From NCBI RefSeq assembly GCF_035046485.1, contig NC_085137.1, forward strand, positions 16,707,346-16,771,345: 64,000 bases of DNA, written 5' to 3'. The DNA is from Aedes albopictus (Eukaryota > Arthropoda > Insecta > Diptera > Culicidae). Below are positions 31,046 through 42,742 of this stretch, in pieces. Each line of letters opens with the position of its first letter. Positions within the stretch are counted from its first letter, which is position 1. The position numbers were made by a program, and so were the translations under genes. A model generated the notes under the pieces. It worked only from the letters and a program-made list of their open reading frames with translations. It searched no databases and was not told the DNA's origin.

Positions 31046-33324
31046 AGAATTTCCGCTAAAATTTCTTAAACAACCCGTGGAGAAAGTTATGCTTAGAGCA
31101 ATTGTCTGGAGAAACATATGGAGCAAAATCTGGATAAAATCTTGCAGGAATCTTGTACGGTTTTCTGCAGGAATTTCTGGAAGAATTCCTGCTTGAATCA
31201 CTGAAAATAATAATGCAAGATATTCTGGAGGATTCCTGCAGAACGAATCCCTAAGGAAATTCCTGGAAACATTCCTGTGAGGCTTTCCCATGGAATCTCT
31301 AGAGCAACTCTTGAACAAATCTCTGGTGCACTGGAAGAATTCATAAAAGATTTTCTAAGGTAACGCCTGTTGAAAATTGTAAAGTAATCCCTTGGGAAAT
31401 TTATAAACGTATCCTTAGATTTCATTATTTATCCCTGGCGGAGTTTAATAGCGAACCCAAGGAAATCTACCTTGAAGTGTTTTGGTAGAAATACCCATAA
31501 ATCAAATGAAAAAAAAAATGCTTCAGGAATTCCTTCAAAAATACCCTCCAATTACTTTCTCAGAATTTTAGGGATTTCTTCAGGAATTCCAGCAAGAGAT
31601 TTCATCAAAATTACTTCCGTGAAGTTTTTTCAAAAATTCTTCTGAAAATTTCAGGAATTCCTTCCTGAACTATTCCAATGCGTTCCTCCAGTAGTTCCTT
31701 TTGGAATTCCCGCAGAAATTTCTACAGTGATTTTACTAGAAATTGATCCACCGGTTCCGTGTCTTAGAATTTCTTCAGATTTTTCAGCAGAAATCATTTC
31801 AATTATTTTTACGTGATTTTTCAGAAGTTTTTTTTAGAAATTACACAAAAATACAGGAGGAATTCATTAAAGAAGCGCTGAATGAATTAATAAAGAAATT
31901 CCTGGATTATCTAAAGGAATGCCTTGAATAACTCCTTGTTATAGCGTCGAAGATTCCTAGAAGAACTTGTGGAACATTTTCTAGAAGGATTCCTGATCAA
32001 ACATTTCTGAAGTTATCTGTGGAGCAACTTCACAATGCTGGGTAGACTACGTGGTGAAAAATCTTAAGATACCTCCCTAACTCTGAGCAAAAAATCATGA
32101 TAAAATTCTGGAGGAATTCTGGAAAAAAATTCAAGGACAAAATCTGTTTTTTTTTATTAATTTTATTAACAAGATTTTCAGGCCAAGGCTGATACATATC
32201 GGAAGAAAACATTCAGTACTTTGACGTCTTGAAGGTTTCTATCTGATTTTCTTCAGGATTTGCGCTTTGGATTCAGCATTTGATTTGAGAATTTCTGCAG
32301 AAATTTACAACAATCCCTTCATTAATATCGTCAGAAATCTCTACAAGTGTTTCATTCAAGAATATTTAGCACTTTTCTATGCATCCTTGGAAATATTTCT
32401 GAAATTATTTGAACAAGAATGTATCAAAGAATTTCTTCAAAAATTTATAAAAGGATTCCTCCTGGAATTCTTCCAAAATTTCCGTTATAAATGTCCTAAA
32501 GGATTTCTGTATAAATTAATTTAAGCATTCGTTCAGCAGTTTCTCCCAAAGATTTTGGGAATTTCATCCAAAAGTTCCTTTAAGAATTCCACCAAGTCCT
32601 ACATATATTCGATCAAGAATTCATCTGTGCATTTCTACAGAAACCAATCCAATGATTTTTTTTCAGGAATTCCTACAATTAATCTCTTAGGAATTCTTCC
32701 AAAAATCCATTCAGGAATATCATAATTGACTTTTGAAAAACAAAAAATCCCTAGACTTCTTTAGGAATTCCACCGATGATTTCTTCAGGAGTTCTATTGA
32801 GGGAACATTGAGGAACTTCTCCAAAGATTCCTTCCTCAGTTTTTTCGGCAACTTATCCAAGAACTGTTCTTTCAGGAACTCCTTCATGCATTTCCCCAGA
32901 AATTCCTCCAGGAAATCCTTCAGAAATTCCTAGAAGGAATCCTATAAAAAATCTTCCAATAATTTCTTCAAAATGTTTCCCAAAAAAAACAATCAAGCTT
33001 TATCCGATATAGTCCTCCAACTCTTCCGCAAATTCCATCGAAAATATACCAGACTCTTTCAGAAATTCCAGCAAACATTCCTTTTAATACATCTCCATAT
33101 TTTAGAAATTTCTCTAGATGTTCTTTCACGAATTACGCCAAGAAATTCAGAAATTGTTTCAACAATTGACTCATATATTTCTTAAAGGTTTGTTACAGAA
33201 ATTCCTCCGATGATTTACTCAGTAAATCCCTTGAAGATTGCTTCAAAATTTTGTTCATGGATTCTTATAGAAATCCTTCGGGAATCCCTTCAATAATTTC
33301 TTCGAAAATGTCCAAAAGATTTAT
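31046..33324. repeat. Degenerate 12-bp satellite with polarity switches
   Basis: 31046-31330 reads mainly GGAATTTCTGGAAG (plus polarity). From about 31510 onward it reads as the complement (CAGGAATTCCTTC). Short low-complexity ORFs rich in EFL or NSS residues are chance products. No gene is visible in this 2.3 kb. Confidence 0.6.
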
Positions 33325-33332
33325 ACTGGAGT

Positions 33333-33556
33333 CAGGGCCGGATCTAAGGGGGGGGGGGGGGCGGGGGGGCCCGGGCCCCGGGCCCCCCCATTTTAGGGGC
33401 CCCCACAAAAACCTTTTTTGATTGCTAACATTAGATTTATTTCTCATATTACTCAAGTACTGTTCGAAAATAAGGAAAAACATTTTTGGTCATCTCTCTG
33501 AGGGGCCTCCACATCCGCTCGGGCCCCGGGCCCCCACAATCCTTAATCCGGGCCTG
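33333..33556. mobile_element. hAT-type MITE with GGGCCC-rich subterminal ends (224 bp)
   Basis: Ends CAGGGCCGGATCTAAGG and (reverse complement) CAGGCCCGGATTAAGG pair. The 8-bp duplication ACTGGAGT is at 33325-33332 and 33557-33564. Long G and C tracts with CCCGGGCCCCGGG follow each end. Confidence 0.9.
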
Positions 33557-33564
33557 ACTGGAGT

Positions 33565-34420
33565 TGTTTCTATGGTTGCTGCTAGAGCTTCTCCAGAGAA
33601 TATTTTTAGAATTCATCCATGGACTGCTACAGTAATTTCTTCATGTATTGGTTCGGGTACTTCCCAAAGATTTCCACCGAGGATTTCATCATTTGTTTAT
33701 CAAAGCATTATTGCTCCATTTATTAAATTTGTTCAGAGATTCCTGCAGAGCTTTCTTTTGGAACTCTTTGGAGTATCATGCTAAGATTAATACTGGGATT
33801 ACTTTAAAGAGTTTTTAAGAAATTCTCATAGGAATCTATCAACAATACGTTCAATGTTACCTTTAATGAATGTTCCGAACATCTGTTCAGATTTTTTTTT
33901 TAGAAGATTCATTCAATCGTTGATTTAGAAATTCCTCCAAAGTAGTAGTAGAAGTATAGAAAGAATCTTGATATTACTGGAGGAATCTGGTAGCTTCTGG
34001 TAGACAATTTGAATTCATAATTCATTACAATAAATCTGTTAGAAAATCATAATTCAAGAGGGAGATAGATAGTACGTCGTTGTACAAAGTGTAAACTTGC
34101 TAGAACTATGAAGTAAGGTCGCGTTTTATCTGAGAGTTTTGAAGCAACGATTCATCCGAAGATTGTTTCAGAAAATCTTTCAAACTTCAATAATTCTTAA
34201 AGAATTTTTCTAAGAACTGCTTCATAAATTTCCTTCTGGAGATTACAGAAAAAATCTCAAGAAAACGATCTGTAGAAATCCTTGAAGGATGATTACAGGG
34301 AATTCATGGAGGAATTCTTGGAAGAATGTTTCGAAGAAACCTTTGCAAATTTTTAGAAGGATTTCAGAACAATTTACGAAAAAATCCCAGATGGTTTGCA
34401 AGAGTAGATGAAAAAACTTG
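33565..34420. repeat. Degenerate 12-bp satellite
   Basis: Relatives of TTCCTCCA/GAATTC words with weak 12-base phasing. No gene is visible. 33960-34140 is poorer in the motif. Confidence 0.5.
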
Positions 34421-34539
34421 AAACATTTGAAGGCAGTTGATCGGTCGTGCGTTCGACCTCGTTGAGTGCTCAACTCATACTGAGATTGCACCGATCAGAT
34501 GGTCGGTGACGAAGTACGTGTCAGTCGAGCATTAATATC

Positions 34540-34830
34540 AACATTCTAACGATAATACGCCCACTCTTGTTGTTCATAAGCCGTGAGTGTGCAGGAGATT
34601 GACTTCTGGGAGCCGAAAGGGAGATAGAGTTGTGAAAAACAGACCCAGTGTGACTTTTTATTCCGCTGAATCGTAACTTGTTTTGGGGCTTAGTTGGTTA
34701 AAGCGGCGGACTAGAAAAACGGAGTCGAGGGTTCGAATCCCACTTAAACAAGTGTTTTTTTTTTACAATTTTTTCTCTAAATTTGTCTAGTCGATTGTAC
34801 GTACTTTGCCTTCAAATTCTTCAAGTTTTT
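34540..34830 (+). mobile_element. Repeat with internal tRNA-Thr-like module, copy 1
   Basis: ATTCCGCTGAATCGTAACTTG precedes a tRNA-like segment (about 34684-34752) with A box TTAGTTGGTTAAAGCGGC and B box GGTTCGAATCCC, followed by a T tract. The segment upstream (AAGCCGTGAGTGTGCAGGAG) is only loosely like copies 2 and 3. The anticodon arm is degenerate, so it is not a functional tRNA. Confidence 0.65.
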
Positions 34831-35301
34831 ACGTCTATTTCAGATATACTGGCCAGCTGATATAGCCGGAAAAGAGCAACAACTTTATTGTTTGGTGACG
34901 TGGATTTCTCGGTCTGGGGAAATACAAAACAACTTGTTTTGTATTGTACTTTTTATTTTAATTTTTTCTTTTTTTTATTCTTTTGCTCTAGTAATGCTTA
35001 AAGCCATTATGGCAGTATCGTCCAAGGAATTTTCTAGAAAGCAATCAAGCATCTCATCTAGGAGAATGTTTCGAATGAAGCCAAATGAATGGACGTAAGA
35101 CTAGAAAAATAAATGTTGTTTACCCCATAAATATCTGGAAATTCTCCCCAAAATTACACACTATACTTATAGCTTGATAAATATTGTCTAATATGCAGCA
35201 AGACACAGAAGCGTTCAACGTTTCTGCTGAGCTTTTTCGTTCTTTGTCCAGTGCGATCCTTTGATCGCTGCTATATCACTGCTATATTGCTTCAGAAATC
35301 A
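34831..35301. other. Unrecognised intergenic sequence
   Basis: I see no gene or repeat structure. A 68-codon ORF at 34892-35098 has no recognisable features. Confidence 0.35.
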
Positions 35302-35311
35302 AATATACCAA

Positions 35312-36881
35312 AATCTCTCGATTAACGGCTACGCAGTCTTGGGATTTAAAAAACGAGTTGTTTTATTCACCCGACGTTTCGACACGGGGATAGTGTCTTC
35401 CTCAGGGGGGAACTGTAATTGGTACATATTTGGATTTTGAACAATTTTGTCTTAACATAAATTTGCTTAGTTACTTACATAATTACTATCGTTTTTTGTC
35501 AATTGTTTTGTCTAACTGTAACTGTCCCTTTTTGTGTCGTTTTTGGTACATGCTGTAAAGTGGGTGTGCGGTTTATCAATTAATTATGTCCTTTAAAACT
35601 ATAACATTAAAATATCTTACACTTCGGAATCACTTTCAGTTTAACGGTTTTTTGGCAATGGCGAAAATTTTCCCTCTTTAGCATACCCCCTTATTCGGAC
35701 CGTTCATTTTGGTAGCGGTGATGCCCTATCGGAATAATCTAACTTTCGTCTAAATTATTATCGTTTCTCGATTTGTTGTGTTTGTCAATGTTCCTAATAC
35801 TGTGTAGTATCCCTGCGTATGTCGTACTTAGCCTGTCTATGTCTGTTCTTTTATTGACTGTGTGTTCTGTGTTAGCAATGTGGCACATTTCTAGGAATGG
35901 AAGTGTGGATTGTTTGTGACTGTGGTCTACAATTTGTGTCTGGTCTAGGTTGAATCGATGGTTATGGTCTACGCAATGTTGTATTAGTGCGGTTGTCGCT
36001 TCAACTAATGCGGTGGTCGCTGTTTCAGTGTTTGTGTTGTCATTAATCATTTTGTCCAGTTTGTTTACATTTGATCTGTGTCCAGCTAATCTACGGTGCA
36101 AATTATTTCTCGTCATACCAATATAGCAGTTGTTGCAGTCGTTACAGGGAATTTTGTATATAACATTACTAATCTCTTCTTTTCTTTTAGGATATTTAAC
36201 TTTGGTGTGGAGATCGTTAATTGTACGTTGCTGTCTGGTCGTAATGGAAATGTCGGGATAGTCTTTGGCAAGGATTTTTGTTATTCGTTGGGATAAAGTT
36301 GGTATGTAGGGGAGGGATCTGTATGTTTTTTCTTGTTCTGTTTCAGGTTGACTTGGGTTTACTTGCATGTTGGCGTCGAGGATGGATCCTGTGGTTGTCT
36401 GATGATCGATGCATGGTTCTGTTTGGTTGGTTGGTCGGTGGTTATCAATTTCGTCGATTGGATTGTCGTCTCTGGATGTCGTCTGTGTATGGGATTCGTG
36501 CAGTGCTGGCATGATTGCTAATTGAGGTGGTGGCTGGCTGTGGCTGTTTCTGATGATGGTGGTGGCGGCTGGTGGCGGTGAGGGTTGATCGGGGGTGGGT
36601 GGTTGCTGGCACGATGGTCGGCTGGGGGGATTGTTGTTGGGCGGCGAATCTTCATTCTGGTGAATGTTGACGATTGATGAAGTTGGGTGGTGTTTTGTAG
36701 TGTACAGCTGCAGCAGGCGGTTAATCAGTGACTTTGGATATCCATTCTTACGAAGATGTTGGTGGATTACTGCCGTTATTTCGTCCATCGATTTGTTCCG
36801 TGTGAGTGAGAAGACCCTATGAATGAAGTTTTTCGCTACATTCATTTTGTGTTTTGGTTGGTGGAACGACTTGAAATTCAG
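35312..36881 (-). repeat. Left inverted arm of the Penelope-like element (1,570 bp)
   Basis: This is the reverse complement of 38328-39897. The minus-strand frame 35739-36920 encodes the C-terminal ~380 residues including GIY-YIG but lacks the reverse transcriptase. Its first ~13 codons come from sequence across the junction. It is a truncated pseudo-copy. Confidence 0.92.
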
Positions 36882-36893
36882 AATGAATTCAGG

Positions 36894-39470
36894 ATGAATG
36901 CGATCAAACTCAACATTCAAACCCTAACCAGCGAAAGTGTCGCGGACGAGTACCTGTCTACCCAGCGGTCGGCGCACCAGAACTGGTTGAATCGGCAGAA
37001 CCGGCGCACAACAAGAAAGCTCTCAAACATTCTGCTAACTCCGAACACCAACGATGAACCAACGTATAATGAACAAGCAATCCTCAACGCCACGGAGTTA
37101 GAAGTGCCGGAGAACGTTCTGCACCTACTGAGTCTCGGCCCCAGATTCGCACTTCCCACCACATCGCTTGCGCAAGTGCCTTTCTACCACCTTTTCGCTG
37201 ACGTGGAAAGGGTCTTGCTCACGAACACCGAAAAGGACGTGCAGGACAGAAATCGGTGCCAAATCGTGAATGTAACACAAAATTTCATTCATGGTTTCCA
37301 CTCGATGGTGGAGGTACGCGATAGCACGACCAAGTTCTGTGCAGCGGCTTCCAAAGCGACAAAAAGCTACCTACGAGAACACCCCGAGATCTGCGTTTTG
37401 TCTGCCGACAAAGGTAATAGGACGGTCATCATGATGCGAGAAGATTACGACCAAAAAATGCGAACATTGGTGAACGACACATCCACATACGCAAAAGTAC
37501 GAGCTGACCCCACATCGAGCTACCAAAAGGGGAATAACAGCATAGTCAAAAGACTTCAAAACCTGAAGCTTATTGACCACAGATTGGCTCGCGATCTGAC
37601 CTCAAACAACGCTATATGCCCTAGGATATACGGTCAGCCGAAGTCCCACAAACAAAACCTCCCACTCCGCCCGGTCATCCCCAACATAACAGCTCCAACA
37701 TACAAGCTGGCTAGATATGTGGCTAATATACTCCAATCTTCGCTTCGTAGTCAGTATAGCACATACAGCTCGTTCGATTTCTGTAAAGAAGTCAATGGCA
37801 CCAAGCTTCCGGAGGGCTACATCATGATCTCTCTCGATGTCACTTCACTGTTCACCAATGTACCACGGCACTTGGTGATCAGGAACATAATCGAACGATG
37901 GAGCGAAGTGGCAACAGATATCAACCTAGATTTATTCTTGGAAATAGTGGAGTATTGTATGGGGGCGAGCTACTTTTGTTTCGAAGGACAATTCTTCAAA
38001 CAAATATATGGAACAGCAATGGGAAGTCCTCTTTCACCAATCGCCGCAGACATCGTCCTAGATTCAGTCATCACTAAAGCTATGAGCTCTCTACCTTTCG
38101 AGACTACAATCTTCTGGAAATACGTGGACGATATCTTCATGGTAATCCCGCGGAATATGGAGCAACAAGTGCTAGACGCATTCAATGGGGTAGAACCTAG
38201 GCTACAATTCACCATAGAGACCGAGCAGGATGGGAAACTAGCGTTCTTAGATATGACCGTAATAAGAAACGCGGACCAGACGTTAACAACGGAATGGTAC
38301 GCCAAGCCCATTGCTTCAGGAAGAATGCTGAATTTCAAGTCGTTCCACCAACCAAAACACAAAATGAATGTAGCGAAAAACTTCATTCATAGGGTCTTCT
38401 CACTCACACGGAACAAATCGATGGACGAAATAACGGCAGTAATCCACCAACATCTTCGTAAGAATGGATATCCAAAGTCACTGATTAACCGCCTGCTGCA
38501 GCTGTACACTACAAAACACCACCCAACTTCATCAATCGTCAACATTCACCAGAATGAAGATTCGCCGCCCAACAACAATCCCCCCAGCCGACCATCGTGC
38601 CAGCAACCACCCACCCCCGATCAACCCTCACCGCCACCAGCCGCCACCACCATCATCAGAAACAGCCACAGCCAGCCACCACCTCAATTAGCAATCATGC
38701 CAGCACTGCACGAATCCCATACACAGACGACATCCAGAGACGACAATCCAATCGACGAAATTGATAACCACCGACCAACCAACCAAACAGAACCATGCAT
38801 CGATCATCAGACAACCACAGGATCCATCCTCGACGCCAACATGCAAGTAAACCCAAGTCAACCTGAAACAGAACAAGAAAAAACATACAGATCCCTCCCC
38901 TACATACCAACTTTATCCCAACGAATAACAAAAATCCTTGCCAAAGACTATCCCGACATTTCCATTACGACCAGACAGCAACGTACAATTAACGATCTCC
39001 ACACCAAAGTTAAATATCCTAAAAGAAAAGAAGAGATTAGTAATGTTATATACAAAATTCCCTGTAACGACTGCAACAACTGCTATATTGGTATGACGAG
39101 AAATAATTTGCACCGTAGATTAGCTGGACACAGATCAAATGTAAACAAACTGGACAAAATGATTAATGACAACACAAACACTGAAACAGCGACCACCGCA
39201 TTAGTTGAAGCGACAACCGCACTAATACAACATTGCGTAGACCATAACCATCGATTCAACCTAGACCAGACACAAATTGTAGACCACAGTCACAAACAAT
39301 CCACACTTCCATTCCTAGAAATGTGCCACATTGCTAACACAGAACACACAGTCAATAAAAGAACAGACATAGACAGGCTAAGTACGACATACGCAGGGAT
39401 ACTACACAGTATTAGGAACATTGACAAACACAACAAATCGAGAAACGATAATAATTTAGACGAAAGTTAG
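36894..39470 (+). CDS. Penelope-like reverse transcriptase with GIY-YIG endonuclease
   Basis: This intact 858-residue ORF encodes both enzymes for target-primed insertion of a Penelope-like element. I chose the ATG at 36894 because it lies just inside the unique part; a longer frame from 36819 starts within the inverted arm. The RT begins with the family motif DKG at residues 172-174 and has PRIYGQPKSHK and LPLRPVIPN around nucleotides 37620-37680. MISLDVTSLFTNVP lies near 37830 and the catalytic YVDD has its aspartates at residues 412 and 413. A proline/glutamine-rich linker follows. The GIY-YIG domain is at the C-terminus: IY at 719-720, a CX2CX2C cluster and CYIGMTRNNLHRR with Tyr731. No stop or frameshift is present, so the protein may be functional. 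GIY-YIG after RT is diagnostic for this class. Confidence 0.92.
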   Translation: MNAIKLNIQTLTSESVADEYLSTQRSAHQNWLNRQNRRTTRKLSNILLTPNTNDEPTYNEQAILNATELEVPENVLHLLSLGPRFALPTTSLAQVPFYHLFADVERVLLTNTEKDVQDRNRCQIVNVTQNFIHGFHSMVEVRDSTTKFCAAASKATKSYLREHPEICVLSADKGNRTVIMMREDYDQKMRTLVNDTSTYAKVRADPTSSYQKGNNSIVKRLQNLKLIDHRLARDLTSNNAICPRIYGQPKSHKQNLPLRPVIPNITAPTYKLARYVANILQSSLRSQYSTYSSFDFCKEVNGTKLPEGYIMISLDVTSLFTNVPRHLVIRNIIERWSEVATDINLDLFLEIVEYCMGASYFCFEGQFFKQIYGTAMGSPLSPIAADIVLDSVITKAMSSLPFETTIFWKYVDDIFMVIPRNMEQQVLDAFNGVEPRLQFTIETEQDGKLAFLDMTVIRNADQTLTTEWYAKPIASGRMLNFKSFHQPKHKMNVAKNFIHRVFSLTRNKSMDEITAVIHQHLRKNGYPKSLINRLLQLYTTKHHPTSSIVNIHQNEDSPPNNNPPSRPSCQQPPTPDQPSPPPAATTIIRNSHSQPPPQLAIMPALHESHTQTTSRDDNPIDEIDNHRPTNQTEPCIDHQTTTGSILDANMQVNPSQPETEQEKTYRSLPYIPTLSQRITKILAKDYPDISITTRQQRTINDLHTKVKYPKRKEEISNVIYKIPCNDCNNCYIGMTRNNLHRRLAGHRSNVNKLDKMINDNTNTETATTALVEATTALIQHCVDHNHRFNLDQTQIVDHSHKQSTLPFLEMCHIANTEHTVNKRTDIDRLSTTYAGILHSIRNIDKHNKSRNDNNLDES

Positions 39471-39897
39471 ATTATTCCGATAGGGCATCACCGCTACCAA
39501 AATGAACGGTCCGAATAAGGGGGTATGCTAAAGAGGGAAAATTTTCGCCATTGCCAAAAAACCGTTAAACTGAAAGTGATTCCGAAGTGTAAGATATTTT
39601 AATGTTATAGTTTTAAAGGACATAATTAATTGATAAACCGCACACCCACTTTACAGCATGTACCAAAAACGACACAAAAAGGGACAGTTACAGTTAGACA
39701 AAACAATTGACAAAAAACGATAGTAATTATGTAAGTAACTAAGCAAATTTATGTTAAGACAAAATTGTTCAAAATCCAAATATGTACCAATTACAGTTCC
39801 CCCCTGAGGAAGACACTATCCCCGTGTCGAAACGTCGGGTGAATAAAACAACTCGTTTTTTAAATCCCAAGACTGCGTAGCCGTTAATCGAGAGATT
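38328..39897 (+). repeat. Right inverted arm of the Penelope-like element (1,570 bp)
   Basis: This direct-orientation arm holds the linker, the GIY-YIG domain and the ~430-base 3'UTR. It is identical to the left arm in every stretch I compared. Confidence 0.92.
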
Positions 39898-39936
39898 CAA
39901 CCATACAGTCGTATTTCAATAGCAATATACCAAAAT

Positions 39937-41500
39937 AAAATGTAAATCGAGCATCACTTGTCGAAAAAAAACCCAGGCATTGAATTGGCAACAAATAATC
40001 CCAAAATGGGTCAACTCTTCCAAGTGGACTGAATGCGAATGGACAATTCCGATCGAAAGGGTCAATACAATATTCAAATTCGGTCAAATCTACCCTGTCA
40101 CCGAGGTTTCTTTCCAACATGCAGCAGAAACTATTACATATCCTGGCACCGAAATCGAAGAGCCGTTGCAGTAGCAGCACCAGCAACAGCAGAACTCATT
40201 CCGGTGCGCTCGCTCGGAGAAAACCAATAAAATATGATCCGGAAAAGGTCGGTCACACTCTCGAGGGACACGTGCTAATCCTGGGTGAATGTTACCATCC
40301 TCTGCCTGCAGTGCTCCACAACTCCAGTCCAGTTCAGTTGTAATATCGACGCCGACAGAGCGAAAATCGATTCCGGAGGAGACCGGGTTGCCATTTGCAT
40401 AAATTCTCGGCAGCCACTTTATGTTTACAGCCCGAAATCCTATTTGGTTCGGATGGGAGGGTAGAAATGGAAAAATGAGATTCACTTCCGGAGTGCGATA
40501 AGTTGGTAAACGCTGGCTGGTCGGCCAACTGATTCTCCATGCATGCGGGGATCGATTTCGTTCGAAGAAGAGATTTATCTTGGGTAAAAGTTTTATTTTT
40601 TTTTGCATTGATCGAATTATGTTTCACTAGTTGGAAGCCGACAACTATCACAGCCATGAGTTCGAAAAATCCTCTCGATGGACGGGTTGGGATTGCGTAT
40701 GCCTTTTTTGAGTTCATGAACGGATTTTACGCACCATTTTACCAATCGATGCCGGGTAGGAGGGTGTGAAATCAATCAATTGAGTGCAAAATATGCGCAA
40801 TTTCAGTTGGGAAGTTTTGCGTTGCTTGTTTAGTTTGAGCACATACATTTTTATGATCCAGCCTACGTTCTACATTTTCTTCTATTTGAGATCTTCAATT
40901 GTCTTTCAGTTTGGTTTTTTCCTTTTTCTATCTGCAAAACACTTTAGATTATTTACAGAGGTCAGGCTTCCGGGAAGTGGAAGATACAGAGATTTTAAAC
41001 GACTCAATACGATGTTTCTGGGAACCGATAGATTCAATATTTCTCGCGCTTAGTAACATACGGGCGTATCTACAATGATCGATTTCTCTTCATCGATTTT
41101 CTCTTTGCGTAATAATCATTTTCGGTTGTTTTTGTTGCTTTAGATGCTAGTCCTAGTCATCATTTACCGAAACACACCGAGAGATCATCTCAATATTGGC
41201 CTTATTTCTCGGAATAATCCAAAGAGGAAATCGATGAAGAGGAATCGATCATTTGCAGATACGCCTGTATGATACTAAACGCCAGATTTCAGTGAATTTC
41301 ACTGTTCTTCTGTTTCACCTAATTCATGCTCTCCTCTTCAATCAAAATCCCATAATTTGACTCCACCAGGAACCAACCAAAAGTCTCCGCCCATCGTCCA
41401 TCGTGTTCAATTGTTCATCATTCTCACATCGCCTCCCAAGAATTCGCTCCCTCGATACGCCCCAAAGCGAACGATAATGACAAATTTCTTCACATTCATC
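39937..41500. other. Mostly unrecognised sequence, GC-richer at 40000-40580
   Basis: ORFs at 39884-40717 overlap on both strands without recognisable domains. 40650-40770 (ATGAGTTCGAAAAATCCTCTCG..) could start a short frame of about 38 codons that stops at 40769, but nothing supports it. I cannot assign function. Confidence 0.3.
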
Positions 41501-41529
41501 CAATCCCAGAAAATCAATCGAACTCATAC

Positions 41530-41552
41530 TCACGACGACGACGACGACGACG
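41530..41552. repeat. (GAC)n microsatellite
   Basis: Six or so CGA/GAC units occur in a tract that is richer in CpG than its surroundings (41380-41780). Confidence 0.8.
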
Positions 41553-41871
41553 TACCTTAGCGACACTCGGAGACAACCCTCCGGACAACGCCCACAGCAA
41601 CACACGGCGAAATAGAAATTCTTTGCTAGCACTAACGGCCACCATCGTCTTCGTCATCACCGACATCAGACGGACGGAAGCTCGTGAATACAAATCTATA
41701 GGTAGGGACGTGACATCCCACAAGCGGGAGATTAGTTTCTTTCAAAGTTTTCCTAATCGCATGTCCTTCGCTGCCGGGACAAGCAGCAGTGAATCGAGGA
41801 CACTTTTTATTATCCTCTCAACAGCGTCCTCAGATCCTTTCGTGTAGGTTTGAGATTTTTATCAGCATCAG

Positions 41872-41905
41872 GTATAAAAGGCGGTCCTCCATCTTTGCGA
41901 TCGAT
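41872..41905 (+). promoter_or_regulatory. Candidate TATA-type core promoter
   Basis: TATAAAAGGC at 41872-41881 is a near-ideal insect TATA box, with GC-richer sequence downstream and a possible start around 41900-41905. No ORF follows closely, so a transcript would begin with a non-coding exon or the match is by chance. Confidence 0.3.
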
Positions 41906-42291
41906 TCTGGTTTGGCAATCGAACTGGCGCGATTTGAATTTGGATAAACTTCATTAATATTAATCTTACCTACATACATCCGGATGCTGAAAAGAAGGAC
42001 TGCTGACGAGGTTCATTTTTTTCCGACGATGGAATATAAATCGTCTGCAAATAGGTTCTCCCAAACAGGTCCATGAGGAATAGGGAAAAAGAACTTCATT
42101 TTGTCTCGTTTGTGGTATGAAGGAACCAATCCAAAAGCGATTTTTCATGCACAGTCGACAAATGTTGTCAATTTGTTATTGATCATATATTGTGCTGTAA
42201 CTCAACTGGTAAGTGTGTGGGGATGTACCATTCCCCTACTATAGGTATATTCAGTTTTTATCACTATTCGATTGCGCCAACATATTAAGCA

Positions 42292-42730
42292 CGCCGGGGC
42301 CCGTGGCGTAGTGGCTACACATTTGCTTCATAAGCAGATGGTCATGGGTTCGATCCCAGCCCCGGCACTTTCGTCAGTTGCACTTTCCCCCTGAGAGCAG
42401 CTGACACTGACCCTCTTCTGAGCCCATGGCTCAAATGAACCCGGATACTTGGACATCGGCGAACGGCAACCCATAATGGACCCCCAATCGGACTGGAAAT
42501 AGGAACACCAACAGCCACACATCAACATCCTCGAGCTCATCATTCTACCATGATAGGGTAGAAAGTGAAAGCAGCGCAACGGCAACCAGTTCGATATAGT
42601 AGAATTAGAATAGAATACATTTAGGCGCTGTACATAGTGTATGTACAGCTTCCAATTAGAATCGCTCACGCAGTGCCCTAGTGGACAATAGAGCTGTAAA
42701 TTAGGTTAAGTGATAGAAGAATAAAAAAAA
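42292..42730 (+). mobile_element. tRNA-derived SINE (~439 bp)
   Basis: The head has A box GTGGCGTAGTGGCTACAC, the arm GCTTCATAAGC (CAT anticodon-like) and B box GGTTCGATCCCAG, followed by a ~350-base body and an A tail. The 12-bp duplication ACATATTAAGCA is at 42280-42291 and 42731-42742. It belongs to a different SINE family from the Feilai copies. Confidence 0.92.
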
Positions 42731-42742
42731 ACATATTAAGCA

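Larger units (their letters stand above)
35315..39923 (+). mobile_element. Penelope-like element with large inverted arms
   Basis: The insertion comprises an inverted copy of its own 3' half (35312-36881), then a unique RT-encoding part (36882-38327) and the direct 3' half (38328-39897). The arms pair base for base: positions sum to 75209 throughout, and the encoded residues are identical. A 13-bp duplication AATATACCAAAAT sits at 35302-35314 and 39924-39936, so the insertion includes ~26 bases beyond the right arm. Such partial inverted copies are known for Penelope-like elements. Confidence 0.9.

Noticed and set aside
36819..36893. Extra 25-residue N-terminus of the Penelope-like ORF
   Set aside because: Most of these codons are transcribed from the inverted left arm, so they are a by-product of the palindrome. 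The ATG at 36894 is a better start.
40090..40717. Two long overlapping minus-strand ORFs of 172 and 127 codons
   Set aside because: They are in different frames over the same bases, and have no domain-like features or splice context.
41620..41710. Signal-peptide-like frame (LALTATIVFVITDIRRTEA) followed by a possible splice donor
   Set aside because: There is no in-frame ATG and no supporting context; the frame is short and next to a microsatellite.
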